The notes under the pieces are model-generated. The model did no database searches. It saw only the letters and a list, made by a program, of their open reading frames with translations, and was not told the DNA's origin. A DNA stretch of 64,000 nt from Streptomyces durmitorensis (GTDB lineage: Bacteria > Actinomycetota > Actinomycetes > Streptomycetales > Streptomycetaceae). A program made the position numbers and the translations under genes. Shown here in pieces: positions 54,726 to 63,822 of the stretch; the stretch's first letter is position 1, and every line of letters begins with the position of its first letter. The stretch lies in NCBI RefSeq assembly GCF_023498005.1, contig NZ_CP097289.1:4836001-4900000 (forward strand), read 5' to 3'.

Positions 54726-57700
54726 GTGTTTCACGTGAAACCGATCGATCCGCGTCTGCTGAGGTACGCCCGTGCCACTCGGTACTTCCTGATCGCGGTG
54801 GTGGTTCTCGGCGTCGCCGGGGCGGGCCTTGTCGTGGCCCAGGCGATGCTCATCGCCGAGATCGTGGTCGGGGCCTTCCAGAAGGGGCTCGCCGTCGGCG
54901 ACTTGGGGACGCCGTTCGTCCTGCTCGCGGTGGTCGCGGCGGGGCGTGCCCTGGTCGCCTGGCTGACCGAGCTCGCCGCACACCGGGCGAGCGCGGCGGT
55001 GAAGTCGGAGCTGCGGGGGCGGCTGCTCGACCGTGCGGGGCAGTTGGGTCCGGGCTGGCTGAGCGGGCAGCGGACGGGGTCGCTGGTCTCGCTGGCCACG
55101 CGGGGCGTGGACGCGCTCGACGACTACTTCTCGCGCTATCTGCCGCAGTTGGGGCTCGCGGTCGTGGTGCCGGTGGCGGTGCTCGCGAGGATCGTCACCG
55201 AGGACTGGGTGTCGGCGGCGATCATCGTCGTGACGCTGCCGCTGATCCCGGTCTTCATGATCCTGATCGGCATGGCGACCCAGAACCGGATGGACCGTCA
55301 GTGGCGGCTCCTCTCCCGCCTGTCGGGGCACTTCCTGGACGTGGTGGCGGGCCTGCCGACCCTGAAGGTGTTCGGGCGCGCCAAGGCGCAGGCCGAGTCG
55401 ATCCGGCAGATCACGGGCGAGTACCGGCAGGCGACGATGCGGACGTTGCGCATCGCCTTCCTGTCGTCGTTCGCGCTCGAACTCCTTGCGACGCTGTCCG
55501 TGGCGCTGGTCGCGGTGACGATCGGGATGCGGCTCGTCCATGGCGACATGGATCTGTACGTGGGTCTGGTGATCCTGATCCTCGCGCCCGAGGCCTATCT
55601 GCCGCTGCGTCAGGTCGGTGCGCAGTACCACGCGGCGGCGGAGGGGCTCTCGGCCGCCGAGGAGATCTTCGAGGTCCTTCAGGCTCCGGTGCGGGCCGCC
55701 GGGGAGGCGGCTGCGCCTTCGGGGACGTTGAGCGTGGAGGGCGTGACGGTCCGGTATCCGGGGCGGGCGTCGGACGCGGTCTCCGGGGTGTCGTTCGCGG
55801 TGGAGTCCGGCGAGACCGTGGCGTTGGTCGGGCCCAGTGGGGTGGGCAAGTCGACGCTCCTGGACGTGATCCTCGGGTTCGTCGAGCCTGCCGAGGGGCG
55901 GGTGTGTGTCGGGGGCGTGGACCTGGCCGAGGTCGCGCCGGAGCGGTGGCGCGAGCGGATCGCCTGGGTGCCGCAGCGGCCGCACCTGTACGCGGGTTCC
56001 ATCGCGGAGAACGTACGGCTCGCGCGGCCGGACGCGGACGACGCCTCCGTGCGGGACGCGTTGCGGGCGGCGGGTGCCTGGGAGTTCGTCTCCGCGCTGC
56101 CGGGTGGTGTGGAGACGCTGCTCGGCGAGGACGGGTCCGGGCTCTCCGCCGGGCAGCGGCAGCGGCTCGCGCTGGCTCGGGCGTTTCTGGCCGACCGGCC
56201 CGTGGTGCTCCTCGACGAGCCGACCGCTGCTCTGGACGGGGAGACCGAGGCGGGGGTCGTCGAGGCGGTTCGGCGGCTGGCCGTGGGGCGGACCGTGCTG
56301 CTGGTCGTGCACCGGCCCGCGTTGTTGGGGGTTGCGGATCGGGTGGTGCGGCTGGATGGCGTGGGCGGCCGGGAGCGGGGGCTGGAGCAGGGGTTTGGCC
56401 TGTCGGCTCCGGCGTCCGCGGAGCTTGCGCGCAACGGGAGCGTCCCGGCTCCCTCCGGGGCGGCGGGTGAGCCCTTCGGGGAGGCGGACGAGACCCTCGG
56501 GGAGGCGGACGAGACCCTCGGGGAGGCGGACGAGCCCTTCGGGGACGCCGTGGTGCCGGGTGCTCCGGTGGGCGGATGGGAGAGGTCCCACCCGAAGGGC
56601 GGGGTCTTTGCCCGGCTGCGGGGCATGGCACATCAGCGCAAGGGCAAGCTCGCGCTCGCCCTGCTGCTGGGTTCCCTCGCCATCGGCAGCTCCGTAGGGC
56701 TGATGGCCGTCTCCGGGTGGCTGATCAGCCGGGCGTCCGAGCAGCCCCCGGTGATGTACCTGATGATCGCCGTGACGGCGACCCGCGCCTTCGGTATGGG
56801 CCGCGCCGTCTTCCGCTACGCCGAGCGCCTCGTCTCGCACGAAGCCGTCCTGCGGATGCTGGCCGACACCCGCGTGGCCGTCTACCGGCGCCTGGAGCGC
56901 CTCGCCCCGGCCGGGCTCGGGAAGACCCGCCGCGGGGACCTGCTCTCCCGCCTGGTCGCCGACGTGGATGCCTTGCAGGACTACTGGCTGCGCTGGCTCC
57001 TGCCCGCATCGGCCGCCGCAGCCGTGGGCGCCGGAGCCGTCGGCTTCACCGCCTGGCTGCTGCCAGAGGCGGGCGCGGTGCTCGCCGTCGGTCTGCTCCT
57101 CGCCGGAGTGGGCGTACCGCTGCTCTCCGGAGCCGTCGCCCGCCGGGCGGAGCGGAAGCTGGCCCCCGCGCGCGGGGTGCTCGCGACCCGCGTGGCCGAT
57201 CTCCTCACCGGTACCGCCGAGTTGACGGTCGCCGGCGCGCTGGACCGGCGCATGGCCAAGGCGAAGGAAGCCGACGCCGAGCTGACCCGGATCGCGTCCC
57301 GCACCGCCACGGCCACTGCCCTTGGCGACGGGCTCGGCGCGCTCGCCACGGGTCTCACCGTGGCCGCCGCCGCTCTCGTCGGCGTACCGGCGGTGCACGA
57401 CGGGCGGCTCAGCGGCGTCGCGCTCGCCGTCGTCGTCCTGACCCCGCTCGCCGCCTTCGAGGCGGTCCTGGGTCTTCCGCTCGCCGTGCAGTACCGCCAG
57501 CGCGTCAGGAAGAGCGCCGAGCGCGTCTACGAGGTCCTCGACGCCCCGGAGCCGGTCCCCGAGCCCGCCGTCCCCGCAGAGCGCCCACAGACGCCCTTCC
57601 CGCTCCGTGTCGAGGGTCTGCACGCCCGGTACGAGGGGCAGGACCGGGACGCGCTCGCCGGTGTCGGCCTGACGCTGGAGCGAGGGCGGCGCATCGCGGT

Positions 57701-58349
57701 GGTCGGCCCTTCCGGATCCGGCAAGACGACGCTCGCCCAGGTGCTGCTGCGCTTCCTGGGGACGAGCGAGGGAACGTACAGCCTGGGCGGCACGGACGCG
57801 GCCACGCTGGACGGCGACACCGTGCGCGAACTCGTCGGGCTCTGCGCGCAGGACGCGCACATCTTCGACAGCTCCGTACGCGAGAACCTGCTCATCGCGC
57901 GCAAGGGCGCGAGCGACGACGAACTGCGCGGCGCCCTCGCGCGGGCCCGGCTGAGGGAGTGGACGGACTCGCTCCCCGAGGGGCTCGACACCCTGGTCGG
58001 CGAGCACGGGGCCCGTCTCTCCGGCGGCCAGCGGCAGCGCATCGCACTGGCCCGCGCGCTGCTCGCCGACTTCCCCGTCCTCGTCCTCGACGAGCCGGCC
58101 GAACACCTCGACCTGCCGACCGCCGACGCCCTCACCGACGACCTTCTCGCGGCCACCGCGGGGCGTACGACCCTGCTCATCACGCACCGGCTCGCCGGGC
58201 TCGACGCGGTGGACGAAGTGATCGTCCTGGACGCGGGTCGCGTGGTGCAGCGCGGTGCGTACGCGGACCTCGTGCTGGTGGAGGGGCCGCTGCGGCGCAT
58301 GCTGGAACGGGAGCGGGCCGCGGACCTCCTGGTGACGGCCGCCGGGTAG
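54726..58349 (+). CDS. cydDC: Fused CydD-CydC ABC exporter for cytochrome bd assembly
   Basis: 1207 residues, two complete ABC half-transporters in one chain, as in actinobacterial CydDC. First half (~1-540): six-helix domain, Walker A GPSGVGKST, signature GLSAGQRQRLALARAF, Walker B VVLLDEPTAALD. Linker ~545-625 carries a (GEADETL)3 repeat. Second half: GPSGSGKTT, RLSGGQRQRIALARALL, VLVLDEPAEHLD. Exports thiols or cysteine/haem-linked reductant needed for bd oxidase. Start GTG 54726 or 54735; both lie in a parS site. Confidence 0.94.
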   Translation: MFHVKPIDPRLLRYARATRYFLIAVVVLGVAGAGLVVAQAMLIAEIVVGAFQKGLAVGDLGTPFVLLAVVAAGRALVAWLTELAAHRASAAVKSELRGRLLDRAGQLGPGWLSGQRTGSLVSLATRGVDALDDYFSRYLPQLGLAVVVPVAVLARIVTEDWVSAAIIVVTLPLIPVFMILIGMATQNRMDRQWRLLSRLSGHFLDVVAGLPTLKVFGRAKAQAESIRQITGEYRQATMRTLRIAFLSSFALELLATLSVALVAVTIGMRLVHGDMDLYVGLVILILAPEAYLPLRQVGAQYHAAAEGLSAAEEIFEVLQAPVRAAGEAAAPSGTLSVEGVTVRYPGRASDAVSGVSFAVESGETVALVGPSGVGKSTLLDVILGFVEPAEGRVCVGGVDLAEVAPERWRERIAWVPQRPHLYAGSIAENVRLARPDADDASVRDALRAAGAWEFVSALPGGVETLLGEDGSGLSAGQRQRLALARAFLADRPVVLLDEPTAALDGETEAGVVEAVRRLAVGRTVLLVVHRPALLGVADRVVRLDGVGGRERGLEQGFGLSAPASAELARNGSVPAPSGAAGEPFGEADETLGEADETLGEADEPFGDAVVPGAPVGGWERSHPKGGVFARLRGMAHQRKGKLALALLLGSLAIGSSVGLMAVSGWLISRASEQPPVMYLMIAVTATRAFGMGRAVFRYAERLVSHEAVLRMLADTRVAVYRRLERLAPAGLGKTRRGDLLSRLVADVDALQDYWLRWLLPASAAAAVGAGAVGFTAWLLPEAGAVLAVGLLLAGVGVPLLSGAVARRAERKLAPARGVLATRVADLLTGTAELTVAGALDRRMAKAKEADAELTRIASRTATATALGDGLGALATGLTVAAAALVGVPAVHDGRLSGVALAVVVLTPLAAFEAVLGLPLAVQYRQRVRKSAERVYEVLDAPEPVPEPAVPAERPQTPFPLRVEGLHARYEGQDRDALAGVGLTLERGRRIAVVGPSGSGKTTLAQVLLRFLGTSEGTYSLGGTDAATLDGDTVRELVGLCAQDAHIFDSSVRENLLIARKGASDDELRGALARARLREWTDSLPEGLDTLVGEHGARLSGGQRQRIALARALLADFPVLVLDEPAEHLDLPTADALTDDLLAATAGRTTLLITHRLAGLDAVDEVIVLDAGRVVQRGAYADLVLVEGPLRRMLERERAADLLVTAAG
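54728..54741. other. parS site overlapping the start of cydDC
   Basis: Exact GTTTCACGTGAAAC. Read rightward it forms GTG TTT CAC GTG AAA C at codons 1-6 of the gene. Confidence 0.93.
56476..56538. repeat. Three 21-bp tandem repeats in the cydDC linker
   Basis: TCGGGGAGGCGGACGAGACC-type units at 56476, 56497 and 56518, the third with two changes; they encode (GEADETL)n between the two ABC modules. Confidence 0.9.
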
Positions 58350-58437
58350 CGGTCGCCGGGTAGGCGTGCGGGGTCGCGGTCCTGCCGGGCAGCGGCCCCG
58401 ACTTTCCTCGCCAAATAGGACTAACTACTCTCAAAGC

Positions 58438-60174
58438 ATGTCAGCCCCCTCGGCCTCCGCCGCCTCTCCGCAGCCCGACGGCACATCGGACCCGATCGAG
58501 GCGGCGAAGCAGGCGACCCGCGGCCTCCAGGGCCTCTCCCCCGAGCTGACCGCACGCGTGCCACAGCTGCTCGAAGCGATGCGTTCCGTCGGCGCCGGGC
58601 TCGAACTGCACACCACGCTGGACCGCATCTGCGAGACGGCGGCCGAGCTCGCGGACGCCCACTACGCGGCGATCGGCGTCGTCTCCGAAGACGGCAAGGG
58701 CCTGTCCGACTTCGTCTACTTCGGCATCGACGAGAAGACCGCCGAGCGGATCGGGCGCCTGCCCGACGGGCACAAGGGGCTGCTCGGCGCGCTCATCCAC
58801 CAGCCGGAGACCCTGCGCCTCGCGGACCTGTCCACCGATCCGCGCTCGTGCGGCTTCCCCGCCCATCACCCGCCGATGCGGACCTTCCTCGGCGTTCCCA
58901 TCCGCGTCCAGGGCGAAATCTTCGGCAACCTCTATCTGACGGAGAAGCGGGGCGGCGCCGACTTCAACGAGTACGACGTGCACATGGTCCGCGTGCTCGC
59001 CACGGAGGCGGGCATCGCCATCGGCAACGCACGCCTCTATGAAGCCGCCATGCAGCGCGAACGCTGGATCGACGGCTCCGTGGCGGTCACCACGGCGCTG
59101 CTCTCGGGCAGCGACGCGGAGGAGTCGCTCGCCGTCGTCGCCGAACAGGCCCGCCATCTCGCCGACTCGGCCGCCGGGATCGTGCTCCTGCCCGACGACG
59201 AGGGCGGCATGGAGATCGTCGCCGTCTCCTCGGACGAACCCTCCGGGATGCTCGGCGTGGTCATCCCCCCGGAGTCCCGGATCGTCACCGATCTGCTCGC
59301 CGGGGACTCCGTGTTCCTCGACGACGCGGCCACGGATCCGCGCGTCATGACCGACCTCGCCCGCGACTACGGCCCCGTCATGATGCTGCCGCTCCAGAGC
59401 GACGGCCGCGTCATGGGGACACTCGTCACGCCACGCGCGCGTGGCGCACGGCAGTTCAGCGAGACCGAGCGGACCCTCGCCACCCAGTTCGCCTCGCAGG
59501 CCGCGCTCGCGCTGATGATGGCCGAGGCACAGCGCGACCGGGAACGGCTCGCGGTGTACGAGGACCGCGACCGGATCGCGCGGGACCTGCACGACCTCGT
59601 CATCCAGCGCCTGTTCGCCACCGGGATGATGCTGGAGAGCGCCCAGCGCAGGTCCGTCGTGCCCGAGGTGCAGACGGGTGTGGGCAAGGCCGTCGACGAA
59701 CTGGACGTGACGATCCAGGAGATCCGTACGGCGATCTTCGCCTTGCAGCAGGGTCCGGCCGAGGCTCCCTCCGGGCTGCGTACGCGTGTCCTGCGCGAGA
59801 TCAACATGGCCGCGGTGCCGCTCGGCTTCAAGCCCTCGCACCACTTCGTGGGACCCGTCGACACGGTCGTCGGTGAACTCACCGGCAAGAACCTCATCGC
59901 GGCCTTGCGGGAGGCGCTGTCCAACGCGTTCCGGCACGCGGGCGCCGACCGCATCGACGTCGTCGTCGACGGGACGGCGGTCCTCCCCGACGGGCAGCAG
60001 GGCGTACGCCTGACGGTGTCGGACGACGGGGTGGGCATCGCGCAGGGCGGTCGGCGCAGCGGCCTGAAGAACCTCAAGAGGCGGGCGGAGTCGCTGGGCG
60101 GCGACAGTTGGTACGGGGGCGGCATCGGGGAGGACGGCGGCGGTACGACGGTGGTGTGGCAGGCGCCGTACTGA
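58438..60174 (+). CDS. GAF-domain histidine kinase of the DevS/DosS type
   Basis: 578 residues from ATG 58438; -10 TACTCT at 58426-58431 predicts a leaderless start. Two GAF domains (~40-215, ~235-385), then dimerisation/phosphoacceptor RDLHDLVIQRLFATGMML (His385) and HATPase with ALREALSNAFRHAG, VSDDGVGI and SGLKNLKRRAESLGG. GAF1 contains FPAHHPPMRTFLGVP, matching the M. tuberculosis DosS stretch that I recall carries the haem-proximal His. No response regulator gene adjoins. Directly follows the cyd locus. Confidence 0.88.
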   Translation: MSAPSASAASPQPDGTSDPIEAAKQATRGLQGLSPELTARVPQLLEAMRSVGAGLELHTTLDRICETAAELADAHYAAIGVVSEDGKGLSDFVYFGIDEKTAERIGRLPDGHKGLLGALIHQPETLRLADLSTDPRSCGFPAHHPPMRTFLGVPIRVQGEIFGNLYLTEKRGGADFNEYDVHMVRVLATEAGIAIGNARLYEAAMQRERWIDGSVAVTTALLSGSDAEESLAVVAEQARHLADSAAGIVLLPDDEGGMEIVAVSSDEPSGMLGVVIPPESRIVTDLLAGDSVFLDDAATDPRVMTDLARDYGPVMMLPLQSDGRVMGTLVTPRARGARQFSETERTLATQFASQAALALMMAEAQRDRERLAVYEDRDRIARDLHDLVIQRLFATGMMLESAQRRSVVPEVQTGVGKAVDELDVTIQEIRTAIFALQQGPAEAPSGLRTRVLREINMAAVPLGFKPSHHFVGPVDTVVGELTGKNLIAALREALSNAFRHAGADRIDVVVDGTAVLPDGQQGVRLTVSDDGVGIAQGGRRSGLKNLKRRAESLGGDSWYGGGIGEDGGGTTVVWQAPY

Positions 60175-60304
60175 GCGCCCCGCGAACAGGGCATCGGCGG
60201 GCCCCTGTTCAGCCGTACGGCAGTGGTCCGTTCGGGGCACCGGGTGCCCCGGGTGTACGAGTTGAGCAGGACCCCGCGACGGGAGCAGGGCAACGATCCC
60301 TGAC

Positions 60305-61345
60305 ATGCGCCTGAGCCACCGCGGTACCCACCATCCGCTCTTCACCGTGTCGGTGCTGCTGTGCGCGCTCCTGTGCCCCACGCCCGCCGAGGCCTCCGAA
60401 GGACCGGGCACGAGCGCCGAGGTGGCGCGCCTCTACGAAGAGGCCTCCGCGGCGACCGTGCGCTACGAAGCGGGGCGGCGTGCCGCCAAGGTGCAGCACA
60501 AGAAGGTCCGGAAACTGGACCGGCTCCTCACGAAGGAGCGGCACGCGGTCGATGTGCTGCACGGGGACCTCGGCCGGATGGCCAGCGCCCAGTACCGCAG
60601 CGGCGGTGACCTCCCCCAGACCGCCCAACTCCTGCTCGCCGACAGCCCCGAAGAGCTGATGCGCGGTCAGCGCCTGCTGTGGCAGGCGGATCTCGCCGTC
60701 ACGAACGCCGTCACCAAGACCCAGCGGGCCGCCGCCAGGCTCGCGGACGCCAAGCGGACGGCGGACCGGGCCAGACGGACCCTGGACCGGCGCAACGCGA
60801 GCCTCGCGAAGCTGAAACGCGGGATCGAGAGCAAGCTGGAGTCGGCGCGGTGGACGCTGCAGGGCGAGGCCGACCGGTCGGTCGCCGCCGGGCAGTGCAG
60901 GGGAGCCGTACGCCTCGATCAGCCGGAATCGTCCTCCACGCGCGCGTGGGTTCCGCCCGTGGAGACGTACGAACTGTCGGCGGGCTTCGACAGCGCGGGT
61001 GCGCGCTGGTCGCATCGGCACACCGGGCAGGACTTCGCGGTCGGCATCGGGGCGCCGGTCCGGGCGGTCGGCGAGGGCCGGGTGGAGTCCGTGTCGTGCG
61101 GGGGAGGCTTCGGCATCGAGGTCGTGGTGGCGCACGAGGGCGGCTACTACACGCAGTACGCGCACCTGGCCGCCGTCACCGTCGACCAGGGGGAACGGGT
61201 GAGCCCCGGCCAGTGGCTCGGGCAGGCGGGCACGACCGGCAACTCGACGGGTCCGCACCTGCACTTCGAGGTGCGGCTGACGCCGGATCTGGGGTCCGGG
61301 GTGGACCCGGTGAAGTGGCTGGACGAGCGGGGAGTGCAGCTCTGA
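60305..61345 (+). CDS. Secreted M23-family (LytM/NlpD-like) peptidase with coiled coil
   Basis: 346 residues. Signal peptide (TVSVLLCALLCPTPAEA), Arg/Lys/Glu-rich coiled coil ~40-200, C-terminal M23 zinc peptidase domain with HTGQDFAV (first His/Asp ligands) and HLHFEV. Acts on peptidoglycan or activates amidases. Neighbouring GAF kinase gene is 130 bp upstream; hairpin at 60184-60210 separates them weakly. Confidence 0.86.
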   Translation: MRLSHRGTHHPLFTVSVLLCALLCPTPAEASEGPGTSAEVARLYEEASAATVRYEAGRRAAKVQHKKVRKLDRLLTKERHAVDVLHGDLGRMASAQYRSGGDLPQTAQLLLADSPEELMRGQRLLWQADLAVTNAVTKTQRAAARLADAKRTADRARRTLDRRNASLAKLKRGIESKLESARWTLQGEADRSVAAGQCRGAVRLDQPESSSTRAWVPPVETYELSAGFDSAGARWSHRHTGQDFAVGIGAPVRAVGEGRVESVSCGGGFGIEVVVAHEGGYYTQYAHLAAVTVDQGERVSPGQWLGQAGTTGNSTGPHLHFEVRLTPDLGSGVDPVKWLDERGVQL

Positions 61346-61372
61346 CCGCCACGGCTCCACCCCGGCTGCCGC

Positions 61373-62260
61373 CTACTGCTCCTGCTGCTCGCTCAGGATC
61401 CGCTCGATGACGACCGCGACGCCGTCCTCGTTGTTGGCGACCGTGCGGCCCGAAGCGGCGGCGAGCACGTCCGGGTGTGCGTTGCCCATCGCGTACGACG
61501 TGTGCGCCCAGGTGAGCATCTCGATGTCGTTCGGCATGTCCCCGAAGGCGACGACCTCCGCGGGCGTGATGCCGCGCTCGGCGCAGCACAGCTCCAGGGT
61601 GCTGGCCTTGGAGACGCCGGGACCGCTGATCTCGAGCAGGGCGCTCGGGCTCGAACGGGTGATCTCCACCTGGCCGCGCACGGCCGCGCGGGCCATGACG
61701 AGGAAGTCGTCGGGCGCGATCTCGGGGTGGAAGGCGAGGACCTTCAGGATGGGCTGGGTCGCGTTGTCGGAGTCCTCGGCGAGGAGCTTCTCCGCGGGGG
61801 CGATGCTCTCGCCGGGCTCCAGGTGCAGGGGCGGGTACGTCGGTTCGTGGTGCAGTCCGCCGGTCCGCTCGACCGCGAAGGACGTGCCGGGGGCCGCCGC
61901 GCGCAGGAGACGGACGACGTCGAGCGCGTCCTCGCGCCGCAGCTCGCGCACCTTCACGAAGCGGTGGCCGCCCGAGCCGTCGTGCAGGTCGACCACGGCG
62001 GCGCCGTTCCCGCAGATGGCGAGGCCGTGCCCGTGGACGTGCGAGCTGACGACGTCCATCCAGCGGGCCGGCCGACCGGTGACGAAGAAGACCTCGATCC
62101 CGGCCCGCTCGGCGGCGGCGAGTGCGGCGACGGTGCGGTCGGACACGGACTTGTCGTCACGCAGCAGGGTGCCGTCCAGGTCCGTGGCGATCAGTCGGGC
62201 CTTGGGCCGGTGGGGGACGGAGGCGGCCGGGGACTTGGGCCGTGGGGTAGCTGAGGTCAC
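61373..62260 (-). CDS. HAD-superfamily (Cof/IIB-type) sugar phosphatase
   Basis: 295 residues from GTG 62260; the frame is open farther but without support. HAD motif I IATDLDGTLLRDD, motif II VFFVTGRP, motif IV AFGDMPNDIEML. The large IIB cap is present between ~90 and ~210. Sugar or cofactor phosphate substrate unknown. Confidence 0.86.
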   Translation of the reverse strand: MTSATPRPKSPAASVPHRPKARLIATDLDGTLLRDDKSVSDRTVAALAAAERAGIEVFFVTGRPARWMDVVSSHVHGHGLAICGNGAAVVDLHDGSGGHRFVKVRELRREDALDVVRLLRAAAPGTSFAVERTGGLHHEPTYPPLHLEPGESIAPAEKLLAEDSDNATQPILKVLAFHPEIAPDDFLVMARAAVRGQVEITRSSPSALLEISGPGVSKASTLELCCAERGITPAEVVAFGDMPNDIEMLTWAHTSYAMGNAHPDVLAAASGRTVANNEDGVAVVIERILSEQQEQ

Positions 62261-62321
62261 GCCATCGATTGTCCCGCATATACGTGCACGGGCGTGCGCT
62301 GGGGCGCACATCTGAGTGCCT

Positions 62322-63245
62322 TTACGCCCCTGCTGTGCTGCCTCCCAGCTGGACCAGGGCCTCCGTGGCGATCCGCTCGAAGACCTTCTCGTCGGCCGCG
62401 AAATCCGTCCCTGGCAGCGGCCAGTGCAGAACGATCTCGTTGAAGCCCAGCTCAGCGTGGTTGCCGGCGAAGTCCACGAACGCGTCGAAGGAGTCGAGGG
62501 GGCGGTCCGGGGTGAAGCCGGTGAGCAGGATCTTGTCGAGCTCGGCGACATCGCGGCCGATCGCGTCGCAGGCCGTGGCCAGCTTCTCGGCCTGGCCGCG
62601 GATGGCTTGAAGTGACTGCTCGGGGGTGCCGTTCTCGAAGAGCTTCGGGTCGCCCGTGGTCACCCACGCCTGCCCGTGGCGCGCGGCGAGCTTCAGGCCG
62701 CGCGGTCCGGTGGCGGCCACCGCGAAGGGGAGCCGGGGGCGCTGGACGCAGCCCGGGATGTTCCGCACCTCGGATGCCGAGTAGTACTCGCCCTCGTACG
62801 AGACGACGTCTTCGGTAAGGAGGCGGTCGAGCAGGGGCAGGAACTCGCCGAAGTGATCGGCACGCTCGCGCGGGGTCCAGGGCTCCTCACCCGACTTGAG
62901 CAGCGCGGTGGCGTCGAAGCCGTTGCCGCCCGCGCCGATGCCGAGGGTGATCCGGCCGTCGGAGACGTCGTCCAGCGTGATCAGGCCCTTGGCGAGGGTC
63001 ACCGGGTGCCGGAAGTTCGGCGAGGTGACCAGAGTGCCCAGGCGCAGCCTGTCGGTGGCGGCCGCGGCGGCGGTCAGGGTCGGCACCGCGCCGAACCAGG
63101 GCCCGTCGCGGAAGGTCCGCCAGGAGAGGTGGTCGTAGGTGTACGCGGTGTGGAAGCCCAGCTCCTCGGCCCGCTGCCAACGCTCCTTGCCGCCCTCGTG
63201 CCAGCGGCGGACAGGCAGGATCACGGTGCTCAGACGCAAACTCAT
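62322..63245 (-). CDS. LLM-class flavin/F420-dependent oxidoreductase
   Basis: 307 residues from ATG 63245. Luciferase-like TIM barrel: [53 protein letters not shown] and HWPLPG. Streptomyces carries many paralogues; cofactor could be F420 or FMN and substrate is not known. Confidence 0.86.
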   Translation of the reverse strand: MSLRLSTVILPVRRWHEGGKERWQRAEELGFHTAYTYDHLSWRTFRDGPWFGAVPTLTAAAAATDRLRLGTLVTSPNFRHPVTLAKGLITLDDVSDGRITLGIGAGGNGFDATALLKSGEEPWTPRERADHFGEFLPLLDRLLTEDVVSYEGEYYSASEVRNIPGCVQRPRLPFAVAATGPRGLKLAARHGQAWVTTGDPKLFENGTPEQSLQAIRGQAEKLATACDAIGRDVAELDKILLTGFTPDRPLDSFDAFVDFAGNHAELGFNEIVLHWPLPGTDFAADEKVFERIATEALVQLGGSTAGA

Positions 63246-63299
63246 GTATCAGAGCGTATGCCCCCGCGGGCCGGTCCGGCTTTCAGCGGAACCTGCTGC

Positions 63300-63749
63300 T
63301 CAGCCGCGGTACCTGCTGCTCAGCCAGGGGGTGAGGACGACCATCGGGATGTACTCCTTGTGCGTCCGGTCGCCCGGCAGCGGCACGATCAGGTGGTAGC
63401 CGGGAGGGAAGCGCCGCCCTTTCACATGGGCGAGACCGCCGAGGACCGATCGCAGGAACGCGGGCACGTGGTCGCGCGGGATGTCGGCGCATTCGACGCC
63501 CTCGACGGTGATCAGCGCGTCGTCGTCGGGGTAGAGCCGCACCGAGAGGCGGGGCGGGCCGCCGAATTCCACGAAGGCCTCGTGGGGCAGTGATCCGTCG
63601 GGGTCGGTGGTCACGCCGATCCCCGCCGCGCTGCGGCGCGAGGTCTGGTCGGCACCGATGTCGTGCGAGATCTCCAGCTCCCGCTCGTACTCCTGGGCGA
63701 TCTCACGGAGTGCGGCGAGCGCGGCCTCGGTGCTGTGCAGATGCTCCAT
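63300..63749 (-). CDS. Hypothetical protein
   Basis: 149 residues from ATG 63749. Acidic helical N-terminus and a beta-rich middle (LSVRLYPDDDALITVEGVE), ending YIPMVVLTPWLSSRYRG. No signal peptide or membrane segment and no motif recognised. Placed between kptA and the LLM gene in the same direction. Confidence 0.65.
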   Translation of the reverse strand: MEHLHSTEAALAALREIAQEYERELEISHDIGADQTSRRSAAGIGVTTDPDGSLPHEAFVEFGGPPRLSVRLYPDDDALITVEGVECADIPRDHVPAFLRSVLGGLAHVKGRRFPPGYHLIVPLPGDRTHKEYIPMVVLTPWLSSRYRG

Positions 63750-63822
63750 GCCCGTCGATCCTGCCTGATCCTGTCCGGTCCTACCTGGTCAGTGCCCTGC
63801 TCAGCGCGTGGTCAGTGTCTGG

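Noticed and set aside
54594..58187. 1197-codon open frame antisense to cydDC
   Set aside because: High-GC shadow frame with no ribosome site, Arg/Pro/His-rich composition and no domain; the sense strand encodes unmistakable CydDC motifs.
62805..62825. TTA codon in the LLM oxidoreductase gene
   Set aside because: In frame it is CTC CTT ACC; not a TTA codon.
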